Source of the DNA: Siphonodentalium dalli
Taxonomy: Eukaryota > Mollusca > Scaphopoda > Gadilida > Siphonodentaliidae
DNA: 64,000 nucleotides
Assembly: GCA_032622095.1 (NCBI GenBank)
Contig: CP136068.1
Location: forward strand, 151,431,151-151,495,150
Direction of reading: 5' to 3'
Notes under the pieces: model-generated
What the model was told of the DNA's origin: nothing
What the model saw: the letters and a program-made list of their open reading frames with translations, nothing else
The model's database searches: none
Position numbers and translations under genes: made by a program
In this document: piece after piece, positions 21,829 to 32,620 of the stretch
Layout of the letters: each line of letters begins with the position of its first letter
Numbering within the stretch: the first letter of the stretch is position 1

Positions 21829-23809
21829 ATGGCCGGGAAACCATTATTTGTGTCTCTGGTAAGTACTTTCATAATTCAAATTAATTTATGTTGCTTATAG
21901 CCTCATGAAACTTCAAAATATGATATTTTATATAGAGAGAATGTACAGTACAATTAATATTGGCATGATCATCTTTCATGCAGTCACACACAAAGGCAAT
22001 ATTAAATCTTAGCTACAGGGATCGAACCATTACAAGCTAGCTTATAAAGGCCCTCCACAATTCAACTACTCTCTCACAGATTTTTGGATTCCCTTTAAAC
22101 CATGCACAACCCTGTATAAATGGGATTTAATATATCAATCTCATAAGGATAAACCAATTTGAATAAAAACAAATGACTCACATATCCAGGGTTTAATCTA
22201 CATATTAATATATTGTAGGGGTGGAATCAGGGGAGGGGTCAATTGTATTATAAAGTAGCCCCTGCATTGGGGGAAATGCTGATGCCACCCCTGATATATT
22301 GCAATATTTAAATGAAACTTACTATGGGTGTATATATATATGCATGATGCCCATGCATGAGAATTAACTTTGAAGTGCTAATTAAATTTCTACCTACAAT
22401 TTTTAAAATAAAAATATGGCTTGAATAACACCAGCATAGCTTTAACTATGACTTATTCTATTTCAATTTCAGAGATCACAATTTCTTTTTCAAAGAAACA
22501 GTCACAGAAGATTTGAGAAGAAACTGCATGACTACAGTAAGGAAATCTACTTGAAATGTACCAGTGCAATGAGTCAAAACAATTCTCTCTGTCAAAGTAA
22601 AGATAGCAATATTAGAAGGGTAATTAAGCTTCATACTTTAAATACAGTACAATTAATAGGTTAATTTACCAGGTCCCCTCAATATAGATTTTCCATTGTG
22701 CTAAACATTTATCTGTCATTTATATGCTTTGTTGAATGGGATTTCTACTTATAATGAATATATGAACTCCATATTAAATTTTGGGAATTACCAACAAAAT
22801 TAACTTAACAGCAGAATTTATGAGTTATAAATGTTCTCAGCAGATAATATTTCATGGTTTGACAATACACATAAAACACATATATTCTATAAGTTGGCTG
22901 TAGTGCACCTAATAAGAAGAACATATGCCCTATGTTTGACTTTGGAAACAGATATATGCTCAGCCTGTAACCCTGTACAGATATTCTGCATTGTATGAAT
23001 GTAGCTTCAGTACCAATTATTGGATTGTAATGTCCTTTGGTACTACTATAATATACCAGCATGGGAAGAAGGATATCCACATACAAACTATTTCATCCAT
23101 TAATTAACATCCATTCAAACTTTCAGCACTAGTGCACCCTTTCCAAACTGCAAATCAGGAAATATGTCATGCTATGCATTACAGTTGTAATAAATAAGCC
23201 AATCATGAAATTGATCAATAATCAGGTGATACATGTACGAAGCCTTTAAATAGTTATCATTATATTAATTCTTCAATTTTCAGAATTCATAATTTCGGTC
23301 TCCAAAAAAGAGATGTGGGACATCATGAAGGAGACTGACGTTAATGCTAAAATATGCTCAAAGTGTACAAATGACAGAAGTCGGATGAAGATTTCGTATG
23401 ATAATTTCAAGACTAATGAAGGGTAAGTTATTCTTGTCTCATATGGATGTCATACTGTCCAGCATGTATGATATCATACTTTTCATGCATCATAAGAATG
23501 TGCAACATTGTTTGGTACATTGTGTAAGTATATATTAATGCCAAGTTTATGACCGCACAGCTATAAGACAAATAATTTTGTGTAAAGTAACTCCATCAGA
23601 AGACCTGCAGGTGATTGTGCCTGATCGCAAGGGATGTCCTTGAAAATTAGTTTGTCAAATACAACTGTGGGGGACCATTTTGCATAAAACAAAGAAAGCA
23701 TGCAGAGTAAAGTTGCTTAATTGTGTTAAATTGAAGGAAATTTCATCAATGATTCTTGGAAATCTTAATTTTTTCTTTTATTGTTTTCAGAAATGAATCA
23801 CTAAAGTAA
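21829..23809 (+). CDS. Hypothetical 103-aa protein, four-exon model inside the 4.8-kb unit
   Basis: Exons 21829-21858, 22473-22596, 23284-23422 and 23791-23809 join to 312 bases: 103 codons and a TAA. All four splice pairs are GT-AG and phases agree (0, 1, 2). The donors CTG|GTAAGT and AGG|GTAAGT are near consensus; the exon 2 donor AAA|GTAAAG is weaker. Acceptors have pyrimidine-rich tracts, including TTTTATTGTTTTCAG. AATAAA at 24069-24074 could end the transcript. The product starts MAGKPLFVSL. Exon 2 is basic (FQRNSHRRFEKKL) and contains YLKCTSA and SLCQ; exon 3 contains SVSKKEMWDIMKET and KICSKCTND. Cys spacing (C-x10-C, then C-x2-C) could bind metal. I do not recognise the family. Either a small DNA-binding protein of the element or a captured gene fragment is possible; a chance model cannot be excluded. 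Confidence 0.35.
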
Positions 23810-24068
23810 AGAAAAGAACTCGATCAGGATAGAATGTTATATATTAATTACTGTTTTGTTATAGCCTGAATTTCCTCTGGCCTTCACATGTTATTGTGAC
23901 CGAGTGAAAGACAGAGTTAAAAAACTTCAAAACCCTGCTATATATGTTTCACTCAATCTTTTATAGCACACCACCAGGTTTTGATGAATTTCACACTGTC
24001 CTTCACCCAGTAATTATAGCATATGAAGATGAGAGGAAAATCAGGCTAAGATCATTTGATTATATTTG

Positions 24069-24074
24069 AATAAA
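24069..24074 (+). promoter_or_regulatory. Candidate polyadenylation signal AATAAA
   Basis: It lies 260 bases past the proposed stop codon of the four-exon model and before the right-hand AACGCTAAG array. AATAAA is common by chance in AT-rich DNA. Confidence 0.25.
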
Positions 24075-24885
24075 TTCTATTGATTCTGAAATTGGAGTAG
24101 CCTACAGTTCATAATTCCACCATGAGGAAGGAATATTTTGGGAGAGTCAACAATCAGTGAATGAGTTAGTGAATCTTTAGGAAAAGAATGTAAGGTACTG
24201 TAACATTTAAAAAAATGCATATTCTAAATATGTGTGAGCAAACGGAGAGGCATTTCTAAGCAGCCTTTTAAGTCATTATAACCAGAAGACTGTACCATTC
24301 AGTAACTTGAGGGTTAATATTAACGTTTAAATGATTATATTTGAACGCTAAGGAAACGCTAAGAAAAACGCTTAGGAAACGCTAAGGAAACGCTAAGGAA
24401 TAAGGAAACGCTAAGGAATTGCAACAGTATATTTGCCAACATACCAACAATATGCAAATGAGGTAAGCGTTCAAACGCTAAGCTTAGCTTTCGAACGCTA
24501 AGCTCATAAATATTTCACCCTATATACACGCTAACCAAACGCTAACCAAACGCTAAGATAGCGTTTGAACGCTAAGCTTAACATTTGTTTGCCCCATTCA
24601 TCTTAGCGTTTATTTTATGCATTTGAACGCTAAGGAAACGCTAAGAAAACGCTAAGGGTAATCGCTAAGCAAACGCTAAATAATGGCGTTCGGTTTTGGT
24701 AAGGGTTATTCTTTGAAATTTTGTATCACCAGGTTGTTGTTAATAACAAGACAGGTTTGCCTTAAATGACTATCTTTTATTAATCAATAAAGCAACAATT
24801 AGTCGAAAATAGTGTTTATGGACTTTCTGCATTCTTGTTATTGGTGAAGCCCCTTTGTTGGTCCAACCAAATTAAGTGCCAACCA

Positions 24886-25182
24886 TGATATCCCATAGAT
24901 CTGAAAAAGACAAAAGGGATATCCGCTACAAAAATTGAAGCAGAAATAGAGGTTGTATAGTGAAAACGAAGGACTATTCACTATGTTACACATCTTTATA
25001 TGGTCTAACATGGTCACAATAAATGTACAATAGACAGTAAGTCAACATGGCTGCTGGTTTGCTTGGATTCTGTTCTTGGTCTGATTTGAGAGAGCCTTCT
25101 TCATCCAGGTAATCGTGAATTACGTCACGACCGGTGTGTTTGATTCCTACTCCGGCAATGTCCGGATTCGGCGATCACTACA
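24886..25182 (-). mobile_element. Candidate LTR (minus orientation) with adjacent polypurine tract
   Basis: On the minus strand GTGGGGGAG (25191-25183) is followed directly by TGTAGTGATCGCC, the arrangement of a polypurine tract and 3' LTR start in many Ty3/gypsy elements. About 297 bases on, the strand reads GGGATATCA followed by TGGTTGGCACTTAATTTGG, so TG...CA borders can be drawn. A TATAAAG box lies near 25000-24993. No second copy is visible in the window, so LTR identity is inference. The element body would lie at higher coordinates, where the 705-codon minus-strand frame is. Confidence 0.4.
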
Positions 25183-26084
25183 CTCCCCCACGCTTTATAG
25201 AATACAGCCCTGGGTATGTTGGACCTCGCAGGATGGGTGGTGTGCAGGATCACAGCTCCTGAATTTGGATACCGATATTAGGAGACACCATCATATCCAT
25301 GGGTCACGGAGGTGGATACTCGGCCTATGACCCAGCTAGCTGCCATGTCCGGAAAGCTCTTTGGTAACGTGTCTCACCAGTGTGGTCTCTTGGTATGTGG
25401 TATGATCTGTCCAGTATTGTCAATTAGTCAATGGCTGATGAATGGCTCAATGGCAAACATCCGGATCAGAAACACATGCTGTTGGTGCCGTAAGTTCCAT
25501 ATTCGCCCAGATGTCTGGATATTCGCCCATTAACCTTGGCAACTGTTGGTGAGACTGGTGTCGATCATTTCGTAAAATAAATGAGGTATGTCACTTTATG
25601 ACTCGCATAAACTTCCCTGAAGCTACACAACGTTTTATATATTTATATATGAATTTCACCGGGTTTCATATCATATCGACCTCAACATATCGCATAGCGA
25701 AAATCAACACAACGCTTTATTGAAGCTAAATATATATGAACTAGCAAATGTCAAAATGTACGTGCAAACTTAACCGGGTTGTGTATTGATGCTTTTATGC
25801 ACTGTTCTAGCATCATTTTCTGGACTGAACCATGAAGCATCAGAGCATTATCACAAGATCTACCCAGTGCATTTGTTTAGGATATAAACAAGCACTAAGC
25901 ATTATCTTAGATCTACCTGATACATGTGCATGGTTCATGTATGATTTAATGAAATTATATATCTAAACCATAATCATATCCAGTGATCGTGTCATTTTCT
26001 TTAATACATGTAGTTGTTGAATTCTCTTGTATAGCAGTGTCAGGGTTGATTCAGTTGACGGCAACTATCATATTTTCCAAACCT

Positions 26085-28199
26085 CTATGATGCATTGGAT
26101 ACCACTGCAGAATTTGAGGGATGATTATTCACACCAGGATCCCATGGCCACTGATCTCCACCAGGATCCCATCGCCACTGATCTGGGCCCTCTAATTCAG
26201 TCTGAGGCCGTGTGCACCTCGGTTCGGCTGTTTGCAACTGATTTGAACGGTCATCAGTCTGGCTCGTGTTCGCTACATATTCTGTTGCAGTACCGGTATC
26301 TGGTTTGTCTGCAGATTTCGCCGCTCCGACATCTTGAGCTTCTTGTCTGTGTGGTGACTCAGACGCCGACGCAATATCATCCTGGGATACATGTATGTCG
26401 TCGGTGATCCGGACATCTATGTGCTGTTGAATACCGGTAGTTTTACCATCAGTGCTAACGATCTCTTCTGGTGGAGACTGCTAGCCTGTATCATATGAAC
26501 ACGTGGTTGGCTGAACATCTGATGACAGTGAGCTGTCCGGAAAATACGAACATGACGGGCAGAGTCCACTGAATGATGAGTTACCATATTCCAATTGGGA
26601 TATGGCAGATGCCATAGATGCTTGCGATACATCATTCACTTGAGTTGTGGTACACTCGGGTATATCCCAATCCAGCATGAGACATATGCTATCTACCATG
26701 CTCAGATCAAGGGGAAATCTGTCGTCCCACTCGAGGCTGATATCATGGACTGGCTCCTCGTCTTGTTCATTGTCCATAAGTTTATTGATAGCTGGCTCGC
26801 CAGGTTTCTCATGCTGAACTGGATTTCTTGTGTAGAAGGTATACTCTTCTGGTGTTATTAGTTCTATGTCGTCTATTTCCTACTGCAAGTTCTTCAGAGA
26901 GTTGGAAAGACGATCAGCTGTCTCCACTATTTCCCCCAGTGATATAATCTGCTTCTGGTCATTGGAATGTGGTCGGTTGTTTTCCTCAACATCAAATCTC
27001 ATGACACAGTCATTTAACCCTGGTAATTTTTCAACTACTTGGGTCTTGGAGTTTTGGATGGAGGCCTTTCCTGATCGCTGAACTTCGGCGACCATTTTGA
27101 CTGCCATCTTCTCTGATAACTCATTTTCGGGGATTGGTTCGAGCATTGGACTGGATCCAGTGGAAAAACCGGCGCATCTTGTGAGCGCAGCAGTTGATGT
27201 CATAACCGGGATGAGGTCATTGGGATAAAGGTCAGTCACATTTACTCGGCCCAATTTCTTTGAGAAATCAGCGTCCTTATTGTATATAGCAGTCGTCGAT
27301 TGAACAAATTCATCCTTCCGATTAACTATATAATTGACAATCTGGCTGGCAAATTCGAGTAGTCGAGAAAGAGATTTCTCCCGAGCTGCACTTTCTTGGT
27401 ATCCACTCAACTCCCATCGCATTAATTTGCTTATCAGCTCGCTGAACGAGATATTTCCCCACGCATTCTTCATCGTCTCCGGCTTGTACGCACAGAAGTT
27501 GAGAATCATATCGTCGCGTTTTTGCTTCTCTTCAGTCATCACTTCCATCATATATTCCAATTCTCTCATTAGCGTCTCTAGATAGGAAATGACCTTGATA
27601 GAAATAGGATGGCATTTCGGAAATTCCTTCAGTAAATCCACGCCTTGGAATACCAACTTCACACCTTCCATCCACTGGGTCATTTCGTGTGCATCTTTAT
27701 CTAACCGAGATGAAATCCTAATCCAAACATAATCCTTGCCCGACTCGAGAGTATCGGTCCTCAGTTCGTGAGTTGTCTCAGCATGGTTTGACTGATCTTC
27801 TGGCTGCGGCATTTTAAAGCTAACAGCCTGTTGATTTGACTCAGTTGGATCGGGTATTTGTGCAGCCTTGGTCTGTTGAACTGGGTATGGCAAACCAGGT
27901 GGGTATGGCAAACCAGGTGAACGTTGGTTATAATTGGTTGCTGGCCAATGATGTTGCAAATAATATGGCTGAGTTGGTGGCAGTTGTTGAGAAGCATGCG
28001 GCAGTCGATACATTGGTTTGACTGGGTATGGCAAACCAGGTGGGTAATTGTTAGAATTGGTTGTTGGCCATTGATTTTGCACATAATATGGCTGGATTGG
28101 TGGCAGTTGTTGATAAGCATACGGTTGATACACACTCGATCCATATTGAACCAAAGTTGGTGCCCAATTGTATGAATTGATAGATCCAAAGCTTGCCAT
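26085..28199 (-). pseudogene. Amber-interrupted 705-codon frame, gag-like or unknown protein
   Basis: ATG at 28199 opens 439 codons. The same frame continues past TAG at 26880-26882 for 132 codons, past TAG at 26481-26483 for 131 more, and reaches TAG at 26085-26087; TGA follows 15 codons later. The N-terminus (residues about 15-110) is Pro/Tyr/Gln rich with two diverged copies of a ~30-residue unit (QQLPPIQPYY... and QQLPPTQPYY..., each ending PGLPYP). Residues about 150-360 look folded and helical (WMEGVKLVFQGVDLLKEF, LETLMRELEYMMEVMTEEKQ). The part after the first TAG is acidic, and near the end two 9-residue repeats read DQWRWDPGG and DQWPWDPGV. I do not recognise the family. A candidate LTR lies downstream on the same strand, suggesting a gag-only retroelement. 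Two internal stops could be C-to-T changes of CAG or read-through sites. Confidence 0.5.
26132..26185 (-). repeat. 27-bp in-frame tandem duplication
   Basis: CACCAGGATCCCATGGCCAC... at 26132-26158 is repeated at 26159-26185 with two differences. It encodes the DQW-x-WDPG repeat near the C-terminus of the 705-codon frame. That the period keeps the frame beyond the second TAG suggests this segment was translated. Confidence 0.8.
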
Positions 28200-28573
28200 T
28201 TCTTGATCTTGATCTTAATGACTTGAGAAAGTTTGTCAAATTTGGTGAAGAATGATCAAATGAACCCGTGTTTACCTAATAACTCAGGCATACAGATATC
28301 ATTATCATTCTGATTTGTCGCTCAATTTATTTGATACCTGATATATAAATCAAGCAGTTTCAGAGTGGCAAGTGTTCTATTCCTTCAGTACCACTAAGAA
28401 TTCAAATATATATGGTATCTTGATACATAAAAACAGCAATACACAATAAAGGTTATATGATTGGGAAAACAAACTATATGGGATATTAAATTGAGGTAAA
28501 TTGCGTTTTGTTCCTTATACCATTCCACGTATTGTATTATGTGTTCTGTTCAGAGAGTATAAAACCCTCCTAT

Positions 28574-29044
28574 CTAGCCCCAACAATGCGGAGGAATAAG
28601 ACACCAGGGCCATTGGAAATAAATCATGTCACGAATGTGACAACAAGTCGCTCCAACCTCAACATTATTCATCATGAACAGACGCCCCGAGTAGCCTATG
28701 GTAAACAAGACGGGCACCAACTCGTATTTATTAATCCTGATATCATCGGATTCAACATCTTCGTCGTCAGAGCTTTCGATGTATCCTTCGACAAGCAAAT
28801 CTTGGAGTGTTGGTGGAAGAATACCAAATTCGGACAACAGTGTCTCTAAAATTCCTTCGTCATCGGTCCATCCATTTTCCAATGGTGACGGAATAGTGTG
28901 CTTATTCACATGCGACAGTTTCAGTTGACCAACACGAAAGTTGACTCGTTTTATGTGAGGCATCAGCGACATCTTACGTGGTGGCATTTTGGATAAGTCA
29001 ACTTTTGATGACTTGGTGCCGATTAGTTCACCTTTCACAACCAT
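28574..29044 (-). CDS. Unrecognised 156-aa frame with acidic stretch
   Basis: ATG at 29044 opens a minus-strand frame upstream of the 705-codon frame, in tandem orientation with a 375-bp gap. It contains KVDLSKMPPRKMSLMPH, an acidic run ESSDDEDVESDD (residues about 90-101) and a Cys/Trp-rich end (GATCCHIRDMIYFQWPWC). I do not recognise a domain. It ends just short of the plus-strand gypsy RT region, so it could be leader or gag material of another element, or an artefact. A 113-codon plus-strand frame overlaps it and is less convincing. Confidence 0.3.
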   Translation of the reverse strand: MVVKGELIGTKSSKVDLSKMPPRKMSLMPHIKRVNFRVGQLKLSHVNKHTIPSPLENGWTDDEGILETLLSEFGILPPTLQDLLVEGYIESSDDEDVESDDIRINKYELVPVLFTIGYSGRLFMMNNVEVGATCCHIRDMIYFQWPWCLIPPHCWG

Positions 29045-29059
29045 CTATATCAGCATCAA

Positions 29060-31755
29060 AGATCTCACCGTGTCAACGTTCTTCGCTCTATAGGAAATCC
29101 AAGTCCATAATGCGTCTTATTATCATGCCCGGTAATATGCCTACCATCAAGTCATGGTCAAAGATGAGGACCGCCGTAAGACGGCATTCAGTACAAAACA
29201 CGGAAGCTGGGAATTTGTCAAAATGCCTTTTGGGCTCTCGGGAAGCGCTTATACCTGGTTGAGGGAAATAAACCTGGTTCTCCAAGGCCTGAACTGGTCA
29301 GTAGCTTTGTGCTATCTCGACGACGTAGTTATTGGCGGTTTTTCAGTGTCCAATCAACTCCAGAATCTCCAGGAGGTACTCCAGAGATTCCGTAAATATA
29401 ATCTGGAATTAAAACCCCAAAATATGAGAGTTCTTCCAGCACAAAATCGAGTTTCTATGAAGAATTGTCAATCATGATGGGGTTAAACTGAACGACGAGT
29501 CCCTAGAAACAGTTAAAAACTTGCCAATCTCATCAAGTACCAAGGAAGTAGAAAGCTTTTGTGGCCTGGTGAACTACCATCGGGCTTTTGATAAAAGTTA
29601 TGCCGAGATAGCTAGACCATTATATGCCCTCACTGGAAAACAGCCATTCATATGGGGGAAGAACAGCAGGAGGCATTTAATACAGTTGAGGCGGCCTCTC
29701 TGGTGTCTCATCCAGTCTTGGCACTAACCAACAGTAAATACGTCTTTGTCCTGGATTGCGATGCTATTGGGTGGGCCGTCGATGCGGAGCTCTTGCAGAT
29801 CATATAGGGGGTGAAGAACGAGTGATTGCCTATGGTAGCTTTATCCTTACCCCGAGCAAAGCCAGTATTGCACAACCCGGGAAGAACGCCTGGCTGTCAT
29901 AAGGTTTAACTGGCAATTCCGTCACTACCTTTTGGGCAAGCCCTTCCTTCTAAGGGTTGATTATAGCAGCCTCAAATGGTTGACGGATTTCAAGAGCCCC
30001 CAGGGTCAAATAGCTAGATGGTTGAAGGAGCTCAACCAATATGACATAGTGGTTGAGCACCGACCGGGAAATAAGCATGTATACGCTGAGGCCCTCTCCC
30101 GAATACCAACGGGTGTCACTTGCCAGCAGTATACCGCGGGCTGTGACCTTAACAAGTTGCCATGCAAGGGGTGCAATTACTGTCAGCGTCTCCAGCAAAA
30201 CTGGGCTAGATTTGAAGATGAAGTTGATAACATTGTGCCTTTAGCCCAGGGATCATGGGAGTTTGTAACTGAAAATGACCAAATGACTCCATCTGGCTCA
30301 ATGGTAACCTCCGCTGTTGCCAGCAGTATACCGCGGGCTGTGACCTTAACAAGTTGCCATGCAAGGGCTGCAAATACTGTCAGCGTCTCCAGCGCAACTG
30401 GGCTAGATTTGAATATGAAGTTGATAACATTGTGCCTTTAGCCCAGGGGTCATGTGAGTTTGTAACTGAGAATGACCAAGTGACTCCATCTGGCTCAATG
30501 GTAACCTCCGCTGATTTCTCAGGGGATGAATGCTGGCAAGATGGATTCCAAGGGCTGCCTTGGGACACAGGAGGCGACTGGTCGGATTGCGAGCCATGTA
30601 CGTGTTGTGTCTTCCAGAAACTGCATGGATGCACTCAACATTGGACTACCACCATATACATAAGACAAAGGTAAATGTGAGACAAGTTACAAGTTCAGAT
30701 CCCGACCTAAGCTTGGCCGGTATATGCACCCTAGTAGAACTGGGGAAACAACGTTAGGATCCGGATCTATCCCCAGTCATTGCGTGGATAGAATCCGGTC
30801 AAGAATCAACATGAGTGAATTATTCATCTCCATTAAGGCCACTAAATATATCTGGATTAATCATCAGAGATTTGTGATAGTAATTGAATTACTGTGTAAG
30901 ATAAAAAGGAATGGGGAGCAGGTTTTAGTCATTCCCAGCCAATTTGCGGCTGAGATCTTGGCTATGGCTCATGATATACCCGCTTCTGGTAATCAGCGAG
31001 TGGTGCGTACCAAAGCTAGAGCCAAAAATTACTTCTATGCATGGAATTACTCAAGACATTGAATCATTCATAGGGGCCTGCCCCCATTGCAATCAAGGGA
31101 AGAAATCATCGAGGCATGCCAAATAGGAAATGCAAACCTTCCATGCGGGTAATCCAATGGAAAGAGTTCACCTGGATTTCCTGGGACCATTGCCACTTAG
31201 TGAACAGGATGACAGATACATTCTGGTGATCACGGATCAGTTTACTGTGGGTGATGTGTATTCCCCTTCCTGATCAGACCGCATAAACGATAGCATGTGC
31301 GGCGGTAAATGAATTATTTGCACGCTTCGGATGCCCCTTGCAAATTTTGACTGACCAGGGCCCATGTTTTGAAAGTAAACTTTTCTGTGCGATCTGTGAG
31401 TTACTCCAGATACATAAAAGCCGAACGACCCCTTATCGACCTTCGGCAGGTGGAACGTCAAAACCGGACCCTGATGAATGCGGTCCGATGATTCGTTGAC
31501 AAAAACAAACGAAACTGGGACAAATTCCTTCCCCAAATAGCGGGCGCGCTAAGCTCATCAATGCACAGACTTACTGGCAAAACCCCAACTAAACTTATGT
31601 TGGGACGTGAAGTTAATCACCCAGTAGACTTGGTGTTTAATTTTACGAAAGAAACTCAGCCTAAAAATGATACCGGTCAATACCTGAAAGACATTGAACA
31701 AGAAATGAAGCGAGCCCATGAAATTGCCCGGGAACATTTAAAAACTACTTAAAAA
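29060..31755 (+). pseudogene. Ty3/gypsy pol remnant, plus strand (RT, RNase H, integrase)
   Basis: Domains appear in order. Reverse transcriptase: HQVMVKDEDRRKTAF (from 29142), MPFGLSGSAYTW, catalytic box YLDD at about 29313-29324. RT thumb: KEVESFCGLVNYHR and EIARPLYALTGKQPF (29544-29650). RNase H: VLDCDA (about 29752), and GKPFLLRVDYSSLKWLTDF to EHRPGNKHVYAEALSR (29935-30105). Linker with CKGCNYC. Integrase zinc-binding part: AMAHDIPASGNQR and CPHCNQGK (30960-31100). Core: VHLDFLGPLP (31168), TDQGP (31350), VERQNRTLM (about 31450-31475). C-terminal part: HRLTGKTPTKLMLGREVNHP (31564-31625). The catalytic Asp, Asp and Glu can be picked out, but at least five frameshifts and a 197-bp duplication break the gene. 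No gag or LTRs are visible on this strand. It copied and inserted a retroelement once; it is dead now. Confidence 0.85.
30122..30513 (+). repeat. 197-bp tandem duplication in the gypsy linker
   Basis: GCCAGCAGTATACCGCGGGC at 30122 recurs at 30319, and identity holds for about 195 bases with few differences, ending at ACCTCCGCTG. The period is not a multiple of three, so it shifts the frame of the pol remnant. The duplicated part encodes the Cys-rich linker (CKGCNYCQR) between RNase H and integrase. Confidence 0.9.
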
Positions 31756-31887
31756 CAATACTTAAGTATTATTTATAATAGGATCTCTGTATGTTCTCTA
31801 AATGAAGGCATATCATAGCGGCCATTTTGATTCTCTATTGGCATCATTGACACCAGAATAGTACGAGGAATACGCCACATGTAATAC

Positions 31888-32620
31888 AGCGGGTGATCGC
31901 ACTTGCGGCCATTTTGTTTTCTCCCTGAGTTGTCGATTGCAGATTTTTTTGTCAGATGATATTGAAAGATTAGTTGCGGTCATATGAACGTCATAATGTT
32001 CAAATATTTGTTACATATTATGATTGGTTTTGTGTTTTTTTTCTGAAAAAATTGTTGAAAACAAATCGAATTTCTCAAATTCTGAGCCATATTCTGGCGG
32101 CCATCTTGGATTTTGATTTACGACTTTGACATCAGTTAACGTAGAAATATATAAGGAACCAAATGCAGTTCATTGCAATGTCATAAGTCAATTGGTTTTT
32201 CCACAATCGTCATATAAATAGACATATGGTAATATCGCGTAATGTACCGACTGTAGCGGGTGATCGCACTGGTGGCCATTTTGTTTTCTTCCCGAGTTGT
32301 CGATTGCAGATTTTTTTGTCAGATGATATTGAAGGATTACTTGCGGTCATATACACGTCATAATGTTCATATATTTGTGTCATATTATGATTGGTTTTGT
32401 GTTTTTTCTGAACAAAATTTTGAAAATAATTATAATTTCTCAAATTCTGAGCCATATTCTGGTGGGCATCTTGTATTTTAGTTTACAAATTTGATATCAG
32501 TTAACATAGAAACATATAAGGAATAAAATTCAATTCATTGTAATGTCATATCTCAATTATTTTTTTGCACAATCGTCATATAGATAGACATAGGGTAAAA
32601 TCGCGAAATTTTCCGACCCT
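31888..32620. repeat. Two tandem units of 367 bp
   Basis: AGCGGGTGATCGCACTTGCG at 31888 recurs as AGCGGGTGATCGCACTGGTG at 32255. The units share GGCCATTTTGTTTTCT, GAGTTGTCGATTGCAG and AATTCTGAGCCATATTCTGG in order. No coding sequence. It lies directly past the gypsy remnant. Confidence 0.85.

Larger units (their letters stand above)
19893..24705. mobile_element. 4.8-kb unit with CCCTTACC ends and AACGCTAAG arrays
   Basis: The left end reads CCCTTACCGAAC (19893-19904). The right end read in reverse is CCCTTACCAAAACCGAACG (from 24705), the same with a 6-base insertion. Inside each end is a dense array of a short motif: TTAGCGTTT in many copies over 19915-20255, and its complement AAACGCTAAG over 24340-24685. 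Occurrences in the opposite sense form palindromes such as CTTAGCGTTCGAACGCTAAG. The arrays are absent elsewhere in the window. The interior holds a 307-bp tandem duplication and a four-exon gene model on the plus strand. I found no clear target duplication (GATT left, TTAT right) and no recognisable transposase. Class unassigned. Confidence 0.6.

Noticed and set aside
27334-28175. Plus-strand frames opposite the 705-codon frame
   Set aside because: Shorter, overlapping in several frames and without motifs; shadows of the minus-strand frame.
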